Shown here one piece after another: positions 25,503 to 34,689 of a stretch of DNA of 64,000 bases (position 1 is the first letter of the stretch; every line of letters starts with the position of its first letter). The stretch is from assembly GCF_000383675.1 (NCBI RefSeq), contig NZ_KB911820.1, forward strand, positions 496,001-560,000, written 5' to 3'. The position numbers and the translations under genes are program-made. The notes under the pieces were generated by a model, which had not been told where the DNA came from, searched no databases, and was given only the letters and a program-made list of their open reading frames with translations. The stretch is from Terracoccus sp. 273MFTsu3.1 (GTDB taxonomy: Bacteria; Actinomycetota; Actinomycetes; Actinomycetales; Dermatophilaceae).

Positions 25503-26905
25503 CCACCCCGAACACCGTGCCCACGAAGGTGCTCCTCCTCGACGTCGTCGGCCTGACGCCGCGCGCGCTCGCCGACATGCCGCGACTGCGCCGCCTGGCC
25601 GGGTCCGGCTGGCAGTCGTCGCTCGAGACCGTGCTGCCCGCCGTCACGTGCTCCGTGCAGTCGACGATGCTCACCGGCCGCCCTGTCGCCGACCACGGCG
25701 CCGTCGGCAACGGCTGGTACTTCCGCGACCTCGGCGACGTGTTCCTCTGGCGTCAGCACAACGCGCTCGTCGAGGGCGAGAAGGTCTGGCACGCCCTGCG
25801 CCGCGCGCACCCCGGAGCCCGCGTCGCCAACGTCTGCTGGTGGTACGCCATGGGCATGGACGTGGACTCGATCGTCACGCCGCGCCCGATCTACCACGCC
25901 GACGGGCGCAAGTCGCCCGACTGCTACACGCGCCCTGCCGCGCTGCACGACCGCCTCACGGAGCGGCTCGGTGACTTCCCGCTCTTCCACTACTGGGGTC
26001 CCACGGCGTCGATCGCGTCGTCGCGCTGGATCATCGAGGCGACCCGCATCCTGCTGCCCGAGCACGACCTGACCCTGTCCTACGTGCCGCACCTCGACTA
26101 CGACCTCCAGCGCTTCGGACCGGAGTCGCCCGAGGCCCGCGCCGCGGCGCGCGAGCTCGACGCCGCCCTGACGCCGCTGCTCGACGACGCCGAGCGGCTC
26201 GGCGTCAGCGTGGTGGTCGTCAGCGAGTACGGCATCACCGCCGTCGACCAGCCCGTCGACGTCAACCGGGTGCTGCGCCGGGCCGGGCTGCTCGAGGTCC
26301 ACACCCAGGCCGGGATGGAGTACCTCGACCCGTGGGCGTCCGACGCCTTCGCCGTCGCCGACCACCAGGTCGCCCACGTCTACGTGCGCGACCCCGCCCG
26401 CCTCGACGAGGTCCGTGCGGTCCTCGCGGCGACCCCCGGCGTCGAGCAGGTGCTCGACCGGGCCGGCCAGGCGGCATACGGCCTCGACCACGAGCGCAGC
26501 GGCGACCTCGTCCTCGTCGCCGAGCCACGCGCGTGGTTTACCTACTACTACTGGCTCGACGACGAGCGCGCGCCCGACTTCGCCCGCGGCGTCGAGATCC
26601 ACCGCAAGCCCGGCTACGACCCCGCCGAGCTCTTCTTCGACCCCGCCGACCGCTCCGCCAAGGCGCGGGCCGGGCTCGGGCTCGTGCGCAAGAAGCTCGG
26701 CCTGCGGTATGCCATGAAGGTCGTCCCGCTCGACCCGCGGTGGGTGCGCGGCAGCCACGGACGGCTGCCCGCGGACCCCGCGGACGGACCCGTCGTCATC
26801 GCCTCCGACGCGAGCCTGCGCCGTGAGACGGTGGCGGCAGCCGACGTGCACGACCTCGTCCTCGAGGCTGCCGGCGTCCCCGTTGTCGCAGCCGCCCACC
26901 ACTGA
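25499..26905 (+). CDS. Alkaline phosphatase-superfamily nucleotide pyrophosphatase/phosphodiesterase (EboF-like)
   Basis: A 468-residue protein of the type I phosphodiesterase/nucleotide pyrophosphatase group: metal site DVVGLTP near residue 15, nucleophile Thr in [16 protein letters not shown] (T near 49), [15 protein letters not shown], then [15 protein letters not shown] (D/H metal ligands), VVVSEYGI and [11 protein letters not shown]. No signal peptide is visible. It would cleave a phosphoester or pyrophosphate bond of a metabolite. In ebo operons such a protein closes the set (EboF). ATG 25499 overlaps the EboE stop. The next gene starts 32 bp after its stop. Confidence 0.82.
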   Translation: MTTPNTVPTKVLLLDVVGLTPRALADMPRLRRLAGSGWQSSLETVLPAVTCSVQSTMLTGRPVADHGAVGNGWYFRDLGDVFLWRQHNALVEGEKVWHALRRAHPGARVANVCWWYAMGMDVDSIVTPRPIYHADGRKSPDCYTRPAALHDRLTERLGDFPLFHYWGPTASIASSRWIIEATRILLPEHDLTLSYVPHLDYDLQRFGPESPEARAAARELDAALTPLLDDAERLGVSVVVVSEYGITAVDQPVDVNRVLRRAGLLEVHTQAGMEYLDPWASDAFAVADHQVAHVYVRDPARLDEVRAVLAATPGVEQVLDRAGQAAYGLDHERSGDLVLVAEPRAWFTYYYWLDDERAPDFARGVEIHRKPGYDPAELFFDPADRSAKARAGLGLVRKKLGLRYAMKVVPLDPRWVRGSHGRLPADPADGPVVIASDASLRRETVAAADVHDLVLEAAGVPVVAAAHH

Positions 26906-26937
26906 CCCAGCACCTCACAGCAGCAAGGAGATCCACG

Positions 26938-27948
26938 ATGGCTCGACCGATCACGCTCTTCACCGGACAGTGGGCCGACCTGCCCTTCGAGGAGGTGTGC
27001 CGCCTCGCAGGGGAGTGGGGCTACGACGGTCTCGAGATCGCCTGCTGGGGCGACCACTTCGAGGTCGACCGGGCCCTGTCCGAGGACGGCTACATCGAGT
27101 CACGACGGGAGATCCTCGAGCGCCACGGCCTCCAGGTCTGGGCCATCTCGAACCACCTCGTCGGCCAGGCGGTCTGCGACGACCCCATCGACCAGCGCCA
27201 CCGGGACATCCTGCCCTCGGCCGTCTGGGGCGACGGCGACCCCGAGGGGGTGCGGCAGCGCGCGGCCGAGCGGATGGCCGACACGGCCCGCGCCGCGGCG
27301 AAGCTCGGCGTCGACACCGTCATCGGCTTCACCGGGTCGGCGATCTGGAAGTACGTCGCGATGTTCCCGCCCGTGGGCGACGACGTCATCCAGGCGGGCT
27401 ACGCCGACTTCGCCCGACGCTGGAACCCGATCCTCGACGTCTTCGACGAGGTGGGCGTGAAGTTCGCCCACGAGGTGCACCCGAGCGAGATCGCGTACGA
27501 CTACTGGAGCACCGTCGCGACGCTCGAGGCGATCGGGCACCGCGAGGCGTTCGGACTCAACTGGGACCCGAGCCACATGGTGTGGCAGGACCTCGACCCG
27601 GCCGGCTTCATCTGGGACTTCAAGGACCGGATCTACCACGTCGACTGCAAGGACACCCGCAAACGGATCGGCAACGGCCGCAACGGTCGTCTCGGCTCGC
27701 ACCTGCCGTGGGGCGACCCGCGCCGCGGCTGGGACTTCGTGTCGACGGGTCACGGCGACGTGCCGTGGGAGGACTGCTTCCGCACCCTCAACGCGATCGG
27801 CTACGACGGCCCGATCTCCATCGAGTGGGAGGACGCCGGCATGGACCGTCTCGTCGGTGCACCGGGCGCGCTCGAGTACGTCCGGGGCCTCAACTTCGAG
27901 CGCCCGACCGCCTCCTTCGACGCGGCCTTCAGCAGCAACAAGGACTGA
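26938..27948 (+). CDS. Sugar phosphate isomerase/epimerase-like TIM barrel
   Basis: A 336-residue TIM barrel, the third of this superfamily in the block (besides EboE). Landmarks are the [17 protein letters not shown] opening, [40 protein letters not shown] (E/H ligands), [11 protein letters not shown] (D/H), YHVDCKDT (D) and [12 protein letters not shown] (E). Such proteins often act with Gfo/Idh dehydrogenases as inosose isomerases or as lyases on keto-sugars. A clear ribosome site (AAGGAG) precedes ATG 26938. It closes the 10-28 kb co-oriented block, with the next gene having its own promoter. Confidence 0.85.
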   Translation: MARPITLFTGQWADLPFEEVCRLAGEWGYDGLEIACWGDHFEVDRALSEDGYIESRREILERHGLQVWAISNHLVGQAVCDDPIDQRHRDILPSAVWGDGDPEGVRQRAAERMADTARAAAKLGVDTVIGFTGSAIWKYVAMFPPVGDDVIQAGYADFARRWNPILDVFDEVGVKFAHEVHPSEIAYDYWSTVATLEAIGHREAFGLNWDPSHMVWQDLDPAGFIWDFKDRIYHVDCKDTRKRIGNGRNGRLGSHLPWGDPRRGWDFVSTGHGDVPWEDCFRTLNAIGYDGPISIEWEDAGMDRLVGAPGALEYVRGLNFERPTASFDAAFSSNKD

Positions 27949-27969
27949 CGCCCGCGGCCCCGGCGGGTC

Positions 27970-27982
27970 TACCGTCGGGGCA
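27970..27982 (+). promoter_or_regulatory. Leaderless promoter -10 box of the VOC gene
   Basis: TACCGT at 27970-27975, 6 nt before ATG 27982. It marks a new transcription unit after the sugar/ebo block. Confidence 0.5.
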
Positions 27983-28353
27983 TGGAACTCGTCCAGATCG
28001 CCCAGCACGCCGACGACCTCGGCCGGGCCACCGCCTTCTACCGCGACCTGCTCGGATCCGAGCCGCTCGCGAGGTTCGACCCTCCCGGGCTCGTCTTCTT
28101 CGACGTCGGCGGCGTGCGGCTGCTCCTCGACCAGGGCGCACCGAGCGCCCTGCACTACCTGCGGGTCGACGACATCGACGCGACCGTCGAGCGCCTGCGG
28201 GCGGCCGGCGTCGAGGTGCGCGGCGAGCCACACGTCATCTTCGGCCACGACGACGACACCCTCGGGCCGGCCGGCACCGACGAGTGGATGGCGTTCGTCG
28301 TCGACTCCGAGGGCAACCTCGTCGGGCTCGTCGAGCAGCGCCCGCGCGGCTGA
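27982..28353 (+). CDS. VOC (glyoxalase/bleomycin-resistance fold) protein
   Basis: A 123-residue single-domain VOC protein built from two beta-alpha-beta-beta-beta halves: VQIAQHADDLGRATAFYRDLLG at the start, GLVFFDVGGVRLLL, YLRVDDIDATVERLR, and a final WMAFVVDSEGNLVGLVE. The His near residue 8 and Glu near 115 could be metal ligands. Family members are dioxygenases, isomerases or antibiotic-binding proteins, and none can be singled out. Leaderless start at 27982. Confidence 0.8.
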   Translation: MELVQIAQHADDLGRATAFYRDLLGSEPLARFDPPGLVFFDVGGVRLLLDQGAPSALHYLRVDDIDATVERLRAAGVEVRGEPHVIFGHDDDTLGPAGTDEWMAFVVDSEGNLVGLVEQRPRG

Positions 28354-28526
28354 GTCAATCCACCTACCGGACAGGGCGATTCCCGGGACAAGGCTCGCAG
28401 TTCGGCGATATCGTCTGGCGACCTGAGTGAGGTCCGCAGCGTCACGAGGACACGCCCGGGGTGGCTCGAGCAGGGGCCACGAATATGTCCATGGGCGACT
28501 GCCCATGCAGACCGTCAGGAACCGCC
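28354..28526 (+). promoter_or_regulatory. 173-bp upstream region of the esterase gene with a hairpin leader
   Basis: It contains TATCGT (near 28413) as a candidate -10 and a perfect 7-bp hairpin, CATGGGC (28490-28496)/GCCCATG (28501-28507) with loop GACT, ending 7 nt before the TCAGGA ribosome site (28515-28520). The hairpin could hide or expose that site. Nothing else recognised. Confidence 0.35.
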
Positions 28527-29543
28527 ATGCGCCTTGGCCGCCCAGTCCCGCTCCGCCGCAGCGTCCTTCCCGTCCTGGTGCTGGTGGCCTTCGCGGTCGC
28601 CTCCGGCTCGAGCCGGACCGCCGACGCGCAGGTCGGTCTCGTGCCGCTTGCCGCGGCGAGGGCCCCGGCGTCGGTGACGGCCGCGGCGGGGCCGAGCCGG
28701 ACCATCGCGTCCACCGCGGCGACGGCCGCAGTCGCGACGTTCGCCTACGCCCTCGACGATTCGTCGCAGAACCTCGACGCCTACTACGACACGCGCTGGG
28801 TCGGGGGTTCCGGCCGTGCGGCCGTCGTCGTCATCCATGGCGGGTCCTGGGCGAACGCGACCAAGTCGGCGAGTGCCGCCACCTCCGCGAAGTTCTTCGG
28901 CGAGGGCTTCGCGGTCTTCAACATCAACTTCCGTGTCACGGCGCCGAGTGGTCGCCATCCGGGGACGCCGTGGCCGGCCCAGCGCGTCGACACCGAGCTC
29001 GCGGTCCGCTGGATCAAGGCCAACGCGACCCGGTTCGGCGTGGATCCGCACCGCATCGCCCTGTACGGGTCGTCGTCGGCGGGGCAGATCGCGCTCACGG
29101 CGAGTGGCTACTACCGCAGTGTCAGGGCTGCCGTCTCGGTGGCCGGCGTGCTGCAACCACACCGGGTCATGGACATCGCCGTCAAGGGCACGATCGGTGC
29201 GGACCGCCGCACCGAGCAGCTCGTCACACTCTCCCAGTGGGAGTCGTTGGCGGTGCAGTGCCCATACCTCTCGACGTGGGTCGAGTGCGGCGGGCGGTGG
29301 CGCACGTTCAAGCCCGAGACGTACTTCGCCTCTGTCGCACCGCCGTTCTACGCCGTCATGGGCGACCAGGACCTCGTCGTCCCCCGCGGAACGTTCTCGG
29401 GGATCGAGTACTGGGCTGATCGTGCCGGACAGCGGCACGTGAACATCCTGGTCCCGGGGTTCGGACACTCCGAGAGCATGCTCACGGGCAGCCCGACCCG
29501 ATGGGCGGCGATGATCGCCTGGCTGAGGCGCGAGACGGCATGA
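28527..29543 (+). CDS. Secreted alpha/beta hydrolase (esterase/lipase, HSL/BD-FAE-like)
   Basis: A 338-residue protein with a signal peptide (RRSVLPVLVLVAFAVASGSS) and a hydrolase fold. Oxyanion-hole motif VVVIHGGSW is near residue 102, nucleophile elbow YGSSSAGQ near 173 (GxSxA form), acid MGDQDLV near 275 and His GFGHSES near 310. These make up an intact Ser-Asp-His triad for ester hydrolysis outside the membrane, substrate unknown. ATG 28527 is selected because it follows TCAGGA and directly precedes the signal peptide. Upstream starts would add an unrelated leader. Confidence 0.83.
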   Translation: MRLGRPVPLRRSVLPVLVLVAFAVASGSSRTADAQVGLVPLAAARAPASVTAAAGPSRTIASTAATAAVATFAYALDDSSQNLDAYYDTRWVGGSGRAAVVVIHGGSWANATKSASAATSAKFFGEGFAVFNINFRVTAPSGRHPGTPWPAQRVDTELAVRWIKANATRFGVDPHRIALYGSSSAGQIALTASGYYRSVRAAVSVAGVLQPHRVMDIAVKGTIGADRRTEQLVTLSQWESLAVQCPYLSTWVECGGRWRTFKPETYFASVAPPFYAVMGDQDLVVPRGTFSGIEYWADRAGQRHVNILVPGFGHSESMLTGSPTRWAAMIAWLRRETA

Positions 29544-29573
29544 AGGGTGAGCCGGCCCCGATTTTCCACCTCT

Positions 29574-29600
29574 TGTCGAGATGGGAGGGTCGCGTTCGTG
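29574..29600 (+). promoter_or_regulatory. ECF42-type promoter of the first DGPF/sigma module
   Basis: TGTCGA (29574-29579), 17-bp spacer, CGTG (29597-29600). The ECF42 group recognises a TGTCGA -35 with a short CG-type -10. The same elements with the same spacing precede the second module (42747-42721), both reading GTTCGT at the spacer/-10 boundary. Confidence 0.6.
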
Positions 29601-29669
29601 TAGACGGTGGAGGGTGCACGGAGGGTGCGCCCCGGACCAGCCGGTGACCGCCGGCAGGAGGAGATCACC

Positions 29670-30053
29670 GTGAAGACCTACCTCATCAGCCTCTTCTCGC
29701 CCGACGGGCCGCCGCCGGAGGACCTCGACCTCACGAAGGTCATGGCCGACCTCGAGGTCGTCAACGCCGACATCCGTGCGGCCGGGGGTTGGGTGTTCGC
29801 CGGAGGCCTCGCCGACCAGGCCAGCGCGACGACGATCCGACGGTCGCGCGACGGGGTGGCCGACGCCGTCCTCACCGACGGGCCGTTCGCCGAGGCGAAG
29901 GAGCACCTGGGCGGCCTGACGATCCTGCGCTCCGACGACTACGACGTCGTCCTCGGCTGGGCCGAGCGGATCGCCGGAGCCACGGGCCTGCCCGTCGAGG
30001 TCCGTCCCTTCCAGGGCGAGGGCGACCCCGGCCAGGCGCCGACCGACCTGTGA
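29670..30053 (+). CDS. YCII-related DGPF-family protein
   Basis: A 127-residue YciI-like alpha/beta protein with the defining TDGPF motif (near residue 71, ADAVLTDGPFAEAKEHLGG). DGPF proteins are the standard genomic partners and regulatory targets of ECF42 sigma factors. Their enzymatic role is unsettled. GTG 29670 follows AGGAGGAG. The sigma gene starts 13 bp after its stop, forming a two-gene unit under the TGTCGA promoter. Confidence 0.85.
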   Translation: MKTYLISLFSPDGPPPEDLDLTKVMADLEVVNADIRAAGGWVFAGGLADQASATTIRRSRDGVADAVLTDGPFAEAKEHLGGLTILRSDDYDVVLGWAERIAGATGLPVEVRPFQGEGDPGQAPTDL

Positions 30054-30066
30054 CGGCGCGGGCGTC

Positions 30067-31311
30067 ATGACGGTCTCGGGCGCGGACATCGCGCGGGTCT
30101 TCCGCGCCGAGCACGGCCGTGCGGTGTCCGTGCTCATCCGGGCGCTCGGTGACATCGACCTCGCCGAGGACGCCGTCCAGGACGCGTTCACCGTGGCCGT
30201 GGAGCGCTGGCCCCGCGACGGTATGCCGCCCAGTCCCGCCGGCTGGATCATCACGACCGCGCGGCGCCGGGCCATCGACCGGCTGCGGCGGGAGGCGACG
30301 CGGGAGGCCCGGCACACGGAGGCGCTCGCCCTGTACGCCGCCGAGGAGAACACCGCTGCGACGCAGGAGGGACCCGTGAAGGACGAACGACTGCGCCTCG
30401 TCTTCACCTGCTGCCACCCCGCCCTCTCCCGGGAGGCCCAGATCGCGCTGACGCTCCGGCTGCTGGGCGGCCTGACGACCCCCGAGATCGCGCACGCCTT
30501 CCTCGTGCCGGAGTCGACGATGGCCCAGCGGATCGTCCGGGCCAAGAGCAAGATCCGCTCGGCCGGCATCCCCTACCGGGTGCCGCGCGACGAGGATCTG
30601 CCCGCCCGGCTCGCCTCGGTCCTCTCCGTGCTGTACCTCGTCTTCACCGAGGGCCACACCGCCACCGCCGGTGCCGACCTCGGCAGACCGGACCTCGCAG
30701 CCGAGGCGATACGGCTGACCCGGGTGCTCGTCGAGCTGATGCCCGACGAGCCGGAGGCCACCGGCCTGCTGGCCCTCATGCTGCTGACGGAGGCCCGGCG
30801 CGCGGCGCGCACGGACGCAGCCGGCGAGCTCGTCGTCCTCGCGGAGCAGGACCGCTCCCTCTGGGACCGTGCGCTCGTCGACGAGGGGCAGGCGCTGGTC
30901 CGCCGGTGCCTGCGGCGCGGCGCGCCCGGCCCGTACCAGCTGCAGGCCGCGATCAACGCCGTGCACACCGATGCCTCGACCGCGGCCGAGACCGACTGGT
31001 CCCAGGTCGTCGCGCTCTACGACCACCTGCTGCGCCTCGCGCCGACCGACGTCGTGCGGCTCAACCGGGCCGTCGCCGTCGCCGAGCTCGACGGTCCGCA
31101 GGCCGCGCTCGCCCTCCTCGACGGACTGGACCTCGACGGCTACGTCGCCTTCCACGTCGTGCGGGCCGAGCTGCTCGGTCGCCTCGCGCGGTGGCCCGAG
31201 TCGGCCACCGAGTGGGACCGGGCCGCCGGGCTCAGCGACAACGAGCCCGAGTCGCGCCACCTCCTGGCCCGTGCCGCCGGAGCTGCCGCGCGGACAGGTG
31301 ACCGGCGGTAA
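30067..31311 (+). CDS. ECF42-group RNA polymerase sigma factor with C-terminal extension
   Basis: A 414-residue protein. Sigma region 2 spans ~8-75 (RVFRAEHGRAVSVLIRALGDIDLAEDAVQDAF, AGWIITTARRRAIDRLRR), region 4 ~110-175 (LRLVFTCCHPALSREAQIALTLRLLGGL, then VPESTMAQRIVRAKSKIR). The remaining ~230 residues form a helical, TPR-like extension (DUF6596 type) that defines ECF42 and is needed for activity in studied members. No anti-sigma gene is adjacent. It should activate the TGTCGA promoter in front of its own DGPF partner. Its stop codon TAA is part of the -10 box of the next gene. Confidence 0.88.
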   Translation: MTVSGADIARVFRAEHGRAVSVLIRALGDIDLAEDAVQDAFTVAVERWPRDGMPPSPAGWIITTARRRAIDRLRREATREARHTEALALYAAEENTAATQEGPVKDERLRLVFTCCHPALSREAQIALTLRLLGGLTTPEIAHAFLVPESTMAQRIVRAKSKIRSAGIPYRVPRDEDLPARLASVLSVLYLVFTEGHTATAGADLGRPDLAAEAIRLTRVLVELMPDEPEATGLLALMLLTEARRAARTDAAGELVVLAEQDRSLWDRALVDEGQALVRRCLRRGAPGPYQLQAAINAVHTDASTAAETDWSQVVALYDHLLRLAPTDVVRLNRAVAVAELDGPQAALALLDGLDLDGYVAFHVVRAELLGRLARWPESATEWDRAAGLSDNEPESRHLLARAAGAAARTGDRR

Positions 31312-31321
31312 CCTGCCGTCA
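31309..31321 (+). promoter_or_regulatory. Leaderless promoter -10 box of the alpha/beta hydrolase gene
   Basis: TAACCT at 31309-31314 (its TAA is the sigma-factor stop codon), 6 nt before ATG 31321. Confidence 0.5.
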
Positions 31322-32262
31322 TGACGACCCCGCCGTCCACCGCACCGACCGACATCGCGTCCAAGTGGGGAGGGGTCGGCCGCACCATCGACCTCGACGG
31401 CCCCGTCCACTGGGTCGACTTCGGCGGCCCGGACGCGGATCCGGGGACGCCCGAGGCACCGCCGGTCGTCCTCGTCCACGGTCTGGGCGGCTCGCACCTC
31501 AACTGGGTCGCCGTCGCACCGGCGCTCGCCGCGCGTCGCCGGGTCGTCGCCATCGACCTGCCGGGCTTCGGGCTGAGCCCGGCCCTCGGTCGTGCGACGA
31601 GCGTCAACCACAACGCGGCTCTGCTGAGCCGCTTCGTCCACGAGGTGCTCGGCCGCCCCGTCGTCCTCGTCGGCAACTCGATGGGCGGCATGGTGAGCCT
31701 GCTGCTCGCCGACCGTCGCCCCGAACAGGTCGTGGGCCTCGCGCTCGTCGACCCCGCGCTGCCCAACCCCGGCGCGCGCCCCGACCCGCAGGTCGCCGCC
31801 ACCTTCGCGATGTATGCCGTGCCGCGCGTCGGCGAGCTCGTGCTGACCCGCTACAACAAGAGCGTCTCGGACCGACAGCGCGTGCTCGGCACCGTGGCAC
31901 TGTGCTTCGCCGACCCGTCACGCGCCGACGACGACGTCGTCGAGGCCGGGATCGAGCTCGCCGCCTGGCGCCGGTCGCTCCCGGACCCCGAGGGCGAGTT
32001 CCTCGGTGCGGCACGGTCCCTGCTGCGGGTGCTCCGTGGTCGGCGTGAGTACGACCGCATCATGCGTGACCTGGACCGTCCCGTCCTGCTCATCCACGGC
32101 ACCCGCGACCGTCTCGTGCCCGTCTCGGCCGCCCGCCGCGCTGCCCGGCTCAACCCGGCCTGGCGCACGGCCTGGCTCGACGGGATGGGGCACACACCCC
32201 AGCTCGAGGCGCCCGACGACGTGCTCGGGCACCTCGAGCCCTGGCTCGACTCCCTCGGCTGA
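31321..32262 (+). CDS. Alpha/beta hydrolase
   Basis: A 313-residue cytosolic hydrolase. Oxyanion motif VLVHGLGGSHLNW lies near residue 52, nucleophile GNSMGGM near 120, acid HGTRDRLVP near 262 and catalytic His GMGHTPQLE near 288, so the triad is complete. The fold resembles hydrolases of the MhpC/BphD and proline-iminopeptidase type. The substrate is unknown. It has its own leaderless promoter rather than reading only from the sigma operon. Confidence 0.83.
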   Translation: MTTPPSTAPTDIASKWGGVGRTIDLDGPVHWVDFGGPDADPGTPEAPPVVLVHGLGGSHLNWVAVAPALAARRRVVAIDLPGFGLSPALGRATSVNHNAALLSRFVHEVLGRPVVLVGNSMGGMVSLLLADRRPEQVVGLALVDPALPNPGARPDPQVAATFAMYAVPRVGELVLTRYNKSVSDRQRVLGTVALCFADPSRADDDVVEAGIELAAWRRSLPDPEGEFLGAARSLLRVLRGRREYDRIMRDLDRPVLLIHGTRDRLVPVSAARRAARLNPAWRTAWLDGMGHTPQLEAPDDVLGHLEPWLDSLG

Positions 32263-32278
32263 ACGGGACCCGACGGCG

Positions 32279-32803
32279 TCAGGCGACGCCGTGGGTGACG
32301 CGTGAGGCCAGCTCGGCGCCCCACTCGCGGGCGCGGTCGAGCTCGCCCGCCTCGATGGGTCCGGGCGTGCCCTGGACCCAGAAGGTCTCGCCGCGCTCGG
32401 CGCGACGGAATCCGTGGTGCCGCAAGGACTTCGCCGCGGCGCTCGCGGCCGAGCCCGGAAGCATCTTGACGTGCACGCGCGTGTCGAAGGTGACGACGGG
32501 GAGCTCGGGCCGCGGTGTCACCGACTCGATCCACTCGCGGACGCCCTCGTGCGCGGCGGTGCCGCCCTTCGTCGTCGCGTCCTCTCGCGTCTTCGGGCGG
32601 GTCATGCCGAGGGCGTGCGTGGGTCCGCCGACGAGCAGCAGGTCGACGTCGTCGGGGATGACGGTCGGGGCGTCGTCGACGTGGACGAGGCTGACGTCGC
32701 CGTCCTCGGCCGGTCTGCCACGGCGCAGGCCGTCGGCGATGGCCGAGGCGATCTCGCGGGTGTTGCCGAACATGGACTCGTGGACGATGAGGACGTTCAT
32801 CAT
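32279..32803 (-). CDS. Flavodoxin-domain protein
   Basis: A 174-residue flavodoxin-like protein with the FMN phosphate loop (ESMFGNTREIA, residues ~9-19) and the second FMN-binding stretch LLLVGGPTHALGM (near 56). It would carry electrons or sense redox state. The C-terminal WVQGTPGPIEAGELDRAREWG differs from short-chain flavodoxins and is common in actinobacterial homologues. Either of two adjacent ATGs (32803, 32800) follows GGAAGGGA. It is divergent from the methyltransferase gene. Confidence 0.82.
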   Translation of the reverse strand: MMNVLIVHESMFGNTREIASAIADGLRRGRPAEDGDVSLVHVDDAPTVIPDDVDLLLVGGPTHALGMTRPKTREDATTKGGTAAHEGVREWIESVTPRPELPVVTFDTRVHVKMLPGSAASAAAKSLRHHGFRRAERGETFWVQGTPGPIEAGELDRAREWGAELASRVTHGVA

Positions 32804-32935
32804 GGATCCCTTCCGCCATCCACGCTACGCGCGGCGTGCGAGGGCGCGTCCGAATCGTGACGCACGAGACGTGCCGCGACACAATGGGATTCGCGGCCCA
32901 CACCAGGTCGGCCGCCGACGACGAGGAGAGTCACC

Positions 32936-33556
32936 GTGGACGCCAAGGACTGGGACGAGCGGTATGCCGCCCACGACCTCGTGTGGTCGGCCGAGCCGAA
33001 CCGCTTCGTCGCCGAGATCATCGGCCCGCTGACACCGGGTCACGCGGTCGACCTGGCCGCGGGCGAGGGTCGCAACGCGATCTGGATGGTCGAGCAGGGC
33101 TGGGTCGTCACGGCCTCGGACTACTCGCCGGTGGCCGTGGAGCGGATGCGGTCGCTCGCCGCCGACCGCCTCGGTGACGACCTCGGCCGGCTGACCGCCG
33201 TCGTCGCCGACGCGACGCAGTCGACGCCGGGGGGCCCGGCCGCCTACGACCTCGCGCTGCTCTGCTACCTCCAGCTGCCGGCCGAGGAGTGGAGGCAGGC
33301 GCTGCGCTTGGCGGTCGAGGCGGTGCGCCCGGGCGGCCTCGTCGTCGTCATCGGGCACGCCGGTCGCAACCTCGCCGAGGGCTGGGGTGGTCCGAGCGAG
33401 CGAGCCGTGCTCTACGACCCCGAGGAGGTGCTCGACCGGGCCGAGGGGCTCCCCGTCGCGGCCCTGCAGTCGAGCATCCGGGAGCGTCCGGTCGCGACCG
33501 ACGACGGTGACCGCGTCGCGCTCGACACCGTGGTCGTGCTGCACCGCGAGGGCTGA
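32936..33556 (+). CDS. Class I SAM-dependent methyltransferase
   Basis: A 206-residue methyltransferase of the TehB-like type: N-terminal DWDERYAAHDLVWS, SAM motif I AVDLAAGEGRNA (near residue 38), the acidic post-motif ASDYSPVAVERM, and motif IV YDLALLCYLQLP. Members methylate small molecules, including tellurite or thiols. The acceptor cannot be told. GTG 32936 follows GGAGAG. A CACAAT box near 32879-32884 may be its -10, which would give a leader of about 45 nt. Confidence 0.82.
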   Translation: MDAKDWDERYAAHDLVWSAEPNRFVAEIIGPLTPGHAVDLAAGEGRNAIWMVEQGWVVTASDYSPVAVERMRSLAADRLGDDLGRLTAVVADATQSTPGGPAAYDLALLCYLQLPAEEWRQALRLAVEAVRPGGLVVVIGHAGRNLAEGWGGPSERAVLYDPEEVLDRAEGLPVAALQSSIRERPVATDDGDRVALDTVVVLHREG

Positions 33557-33612
33557 GCGCCGCGGCAGGCGCAGGAGTGGCTCGAACGGTGCGAGCCCAG
33601 CAGGATGGCCGC

Positions 33613-34011
33613 ATGGCACTCGAGCTCTCGCACACGACCGTCAACGCCCTCGACGCGCACGCGCAGTCCGTCTGGTGGGCCGATCTCCTCGGCTACCACG
33701 AGGACCCCGCCGACCCCAACGAGCCGGGGCACGAGGAGTGCATGATCTTCTCCCCCGACGAGTCGCACCGGCTGCTCTTCATCGAGGTCGAGGACGCCAA
33801 GCAGGTGCGCAACCGCGTCCACCTCGACCTGCGGCCCACCGACCGGCCGCGTGACGAGGAGGTCGAGCGCGTCACGGGCCTGGGAGCGACCGTCGTGCAG
33901 GACTGCCGCACGGACGACGGTCGCGGCTGGGTCGTCATGTCCGACCCCGAGGGCAACGAGTTCTGCATCCTGCGCAGCGACGACGAGCGGCGCGCGGCCG
34001 GGGACCTCTGA
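33613..34011 (+). CDS. VOC-fold protein
   Basis: A 132-residue VOC protein ([67 protein letters not shown], and the typical end [14 protein letters not shown]). The His near residue 5 and the Glu in EGNEFC are the usual metal positions. Function unassigned. The ATG at 33613 has CAGGAT exactly 6 nt before it, supporting this start over an in-frame upstream codon. Confidence 0.8.
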   Translation: MALELSHTTVNALDAHAQSVWWADLLGYHEDPADPNEPGHEECMIFSPDESHRLLFIEVEDAKQVRNRVHLDLRPTDRPRDEEVERVTGLGATVVQDCRTDDGRGWVVMSDPEGNEFCILRSDDERRAAGDL

Positions 34012-34013
34012 GG

Positions 34014-34349
34014 ATGACCGTCACCCGCTCGATCCTGCTCTTCGTGCTCGCCGCCGTCGCCGAGATCGGCGGCGCCTGGCTCATCTGGCAGGGCGTGCGG
34101 GAGCACCGCGGCTGGATCTGGGCCGGCGCGGGCGTCGTCGCGCTCGGCCTCTACGGCTTCGTCGCCACGCTCCAGCCCGACGCGAACTTCGGGCGCATCC
34201 TCGCCGCCTACGGTGGCGTCTTCGTCGTCGGCTCGCTCGTCTGGGGCATGGTCGCCGACGGCTTCCGACCCGACCGGTGGGACGTCGCAGGCGCGCTCGT
34301 GTGCCTCGTCGGCGTCGCGCTCATCATGTACGCACCCCGCTCGGGCTGA
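34014..34349 (+). CDS. YnfA/UPF0060 small membrane protein
   Basis: A 111-residue protein with four hydrophobic helices and family signatures [51 protein letters not shown] and [14 protein letters not shown]. YnfA proteins are SMR-like inner-membrane proteins of uncertain transport role. It starts 2 bp after the VOC stop codon, so it is translated from the same message. Confidence 0.88.
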   Translation: MTVTRSILLFVLAAVAEIGGAWLIWQGVREHRGWIWAGAGVVALGLYGFVATLQPDANFGRILAAYGGVFVVGSLVWGMVADGFRPDRWDVAGALVCLVGVALIMYAPRSG

Positions 34350-34372
34350 GCGGCGCTCACGGACCTTCGTGA

Positions 34373-34687
<315 letters not shown>

Positions 34688-34689
34688 GG

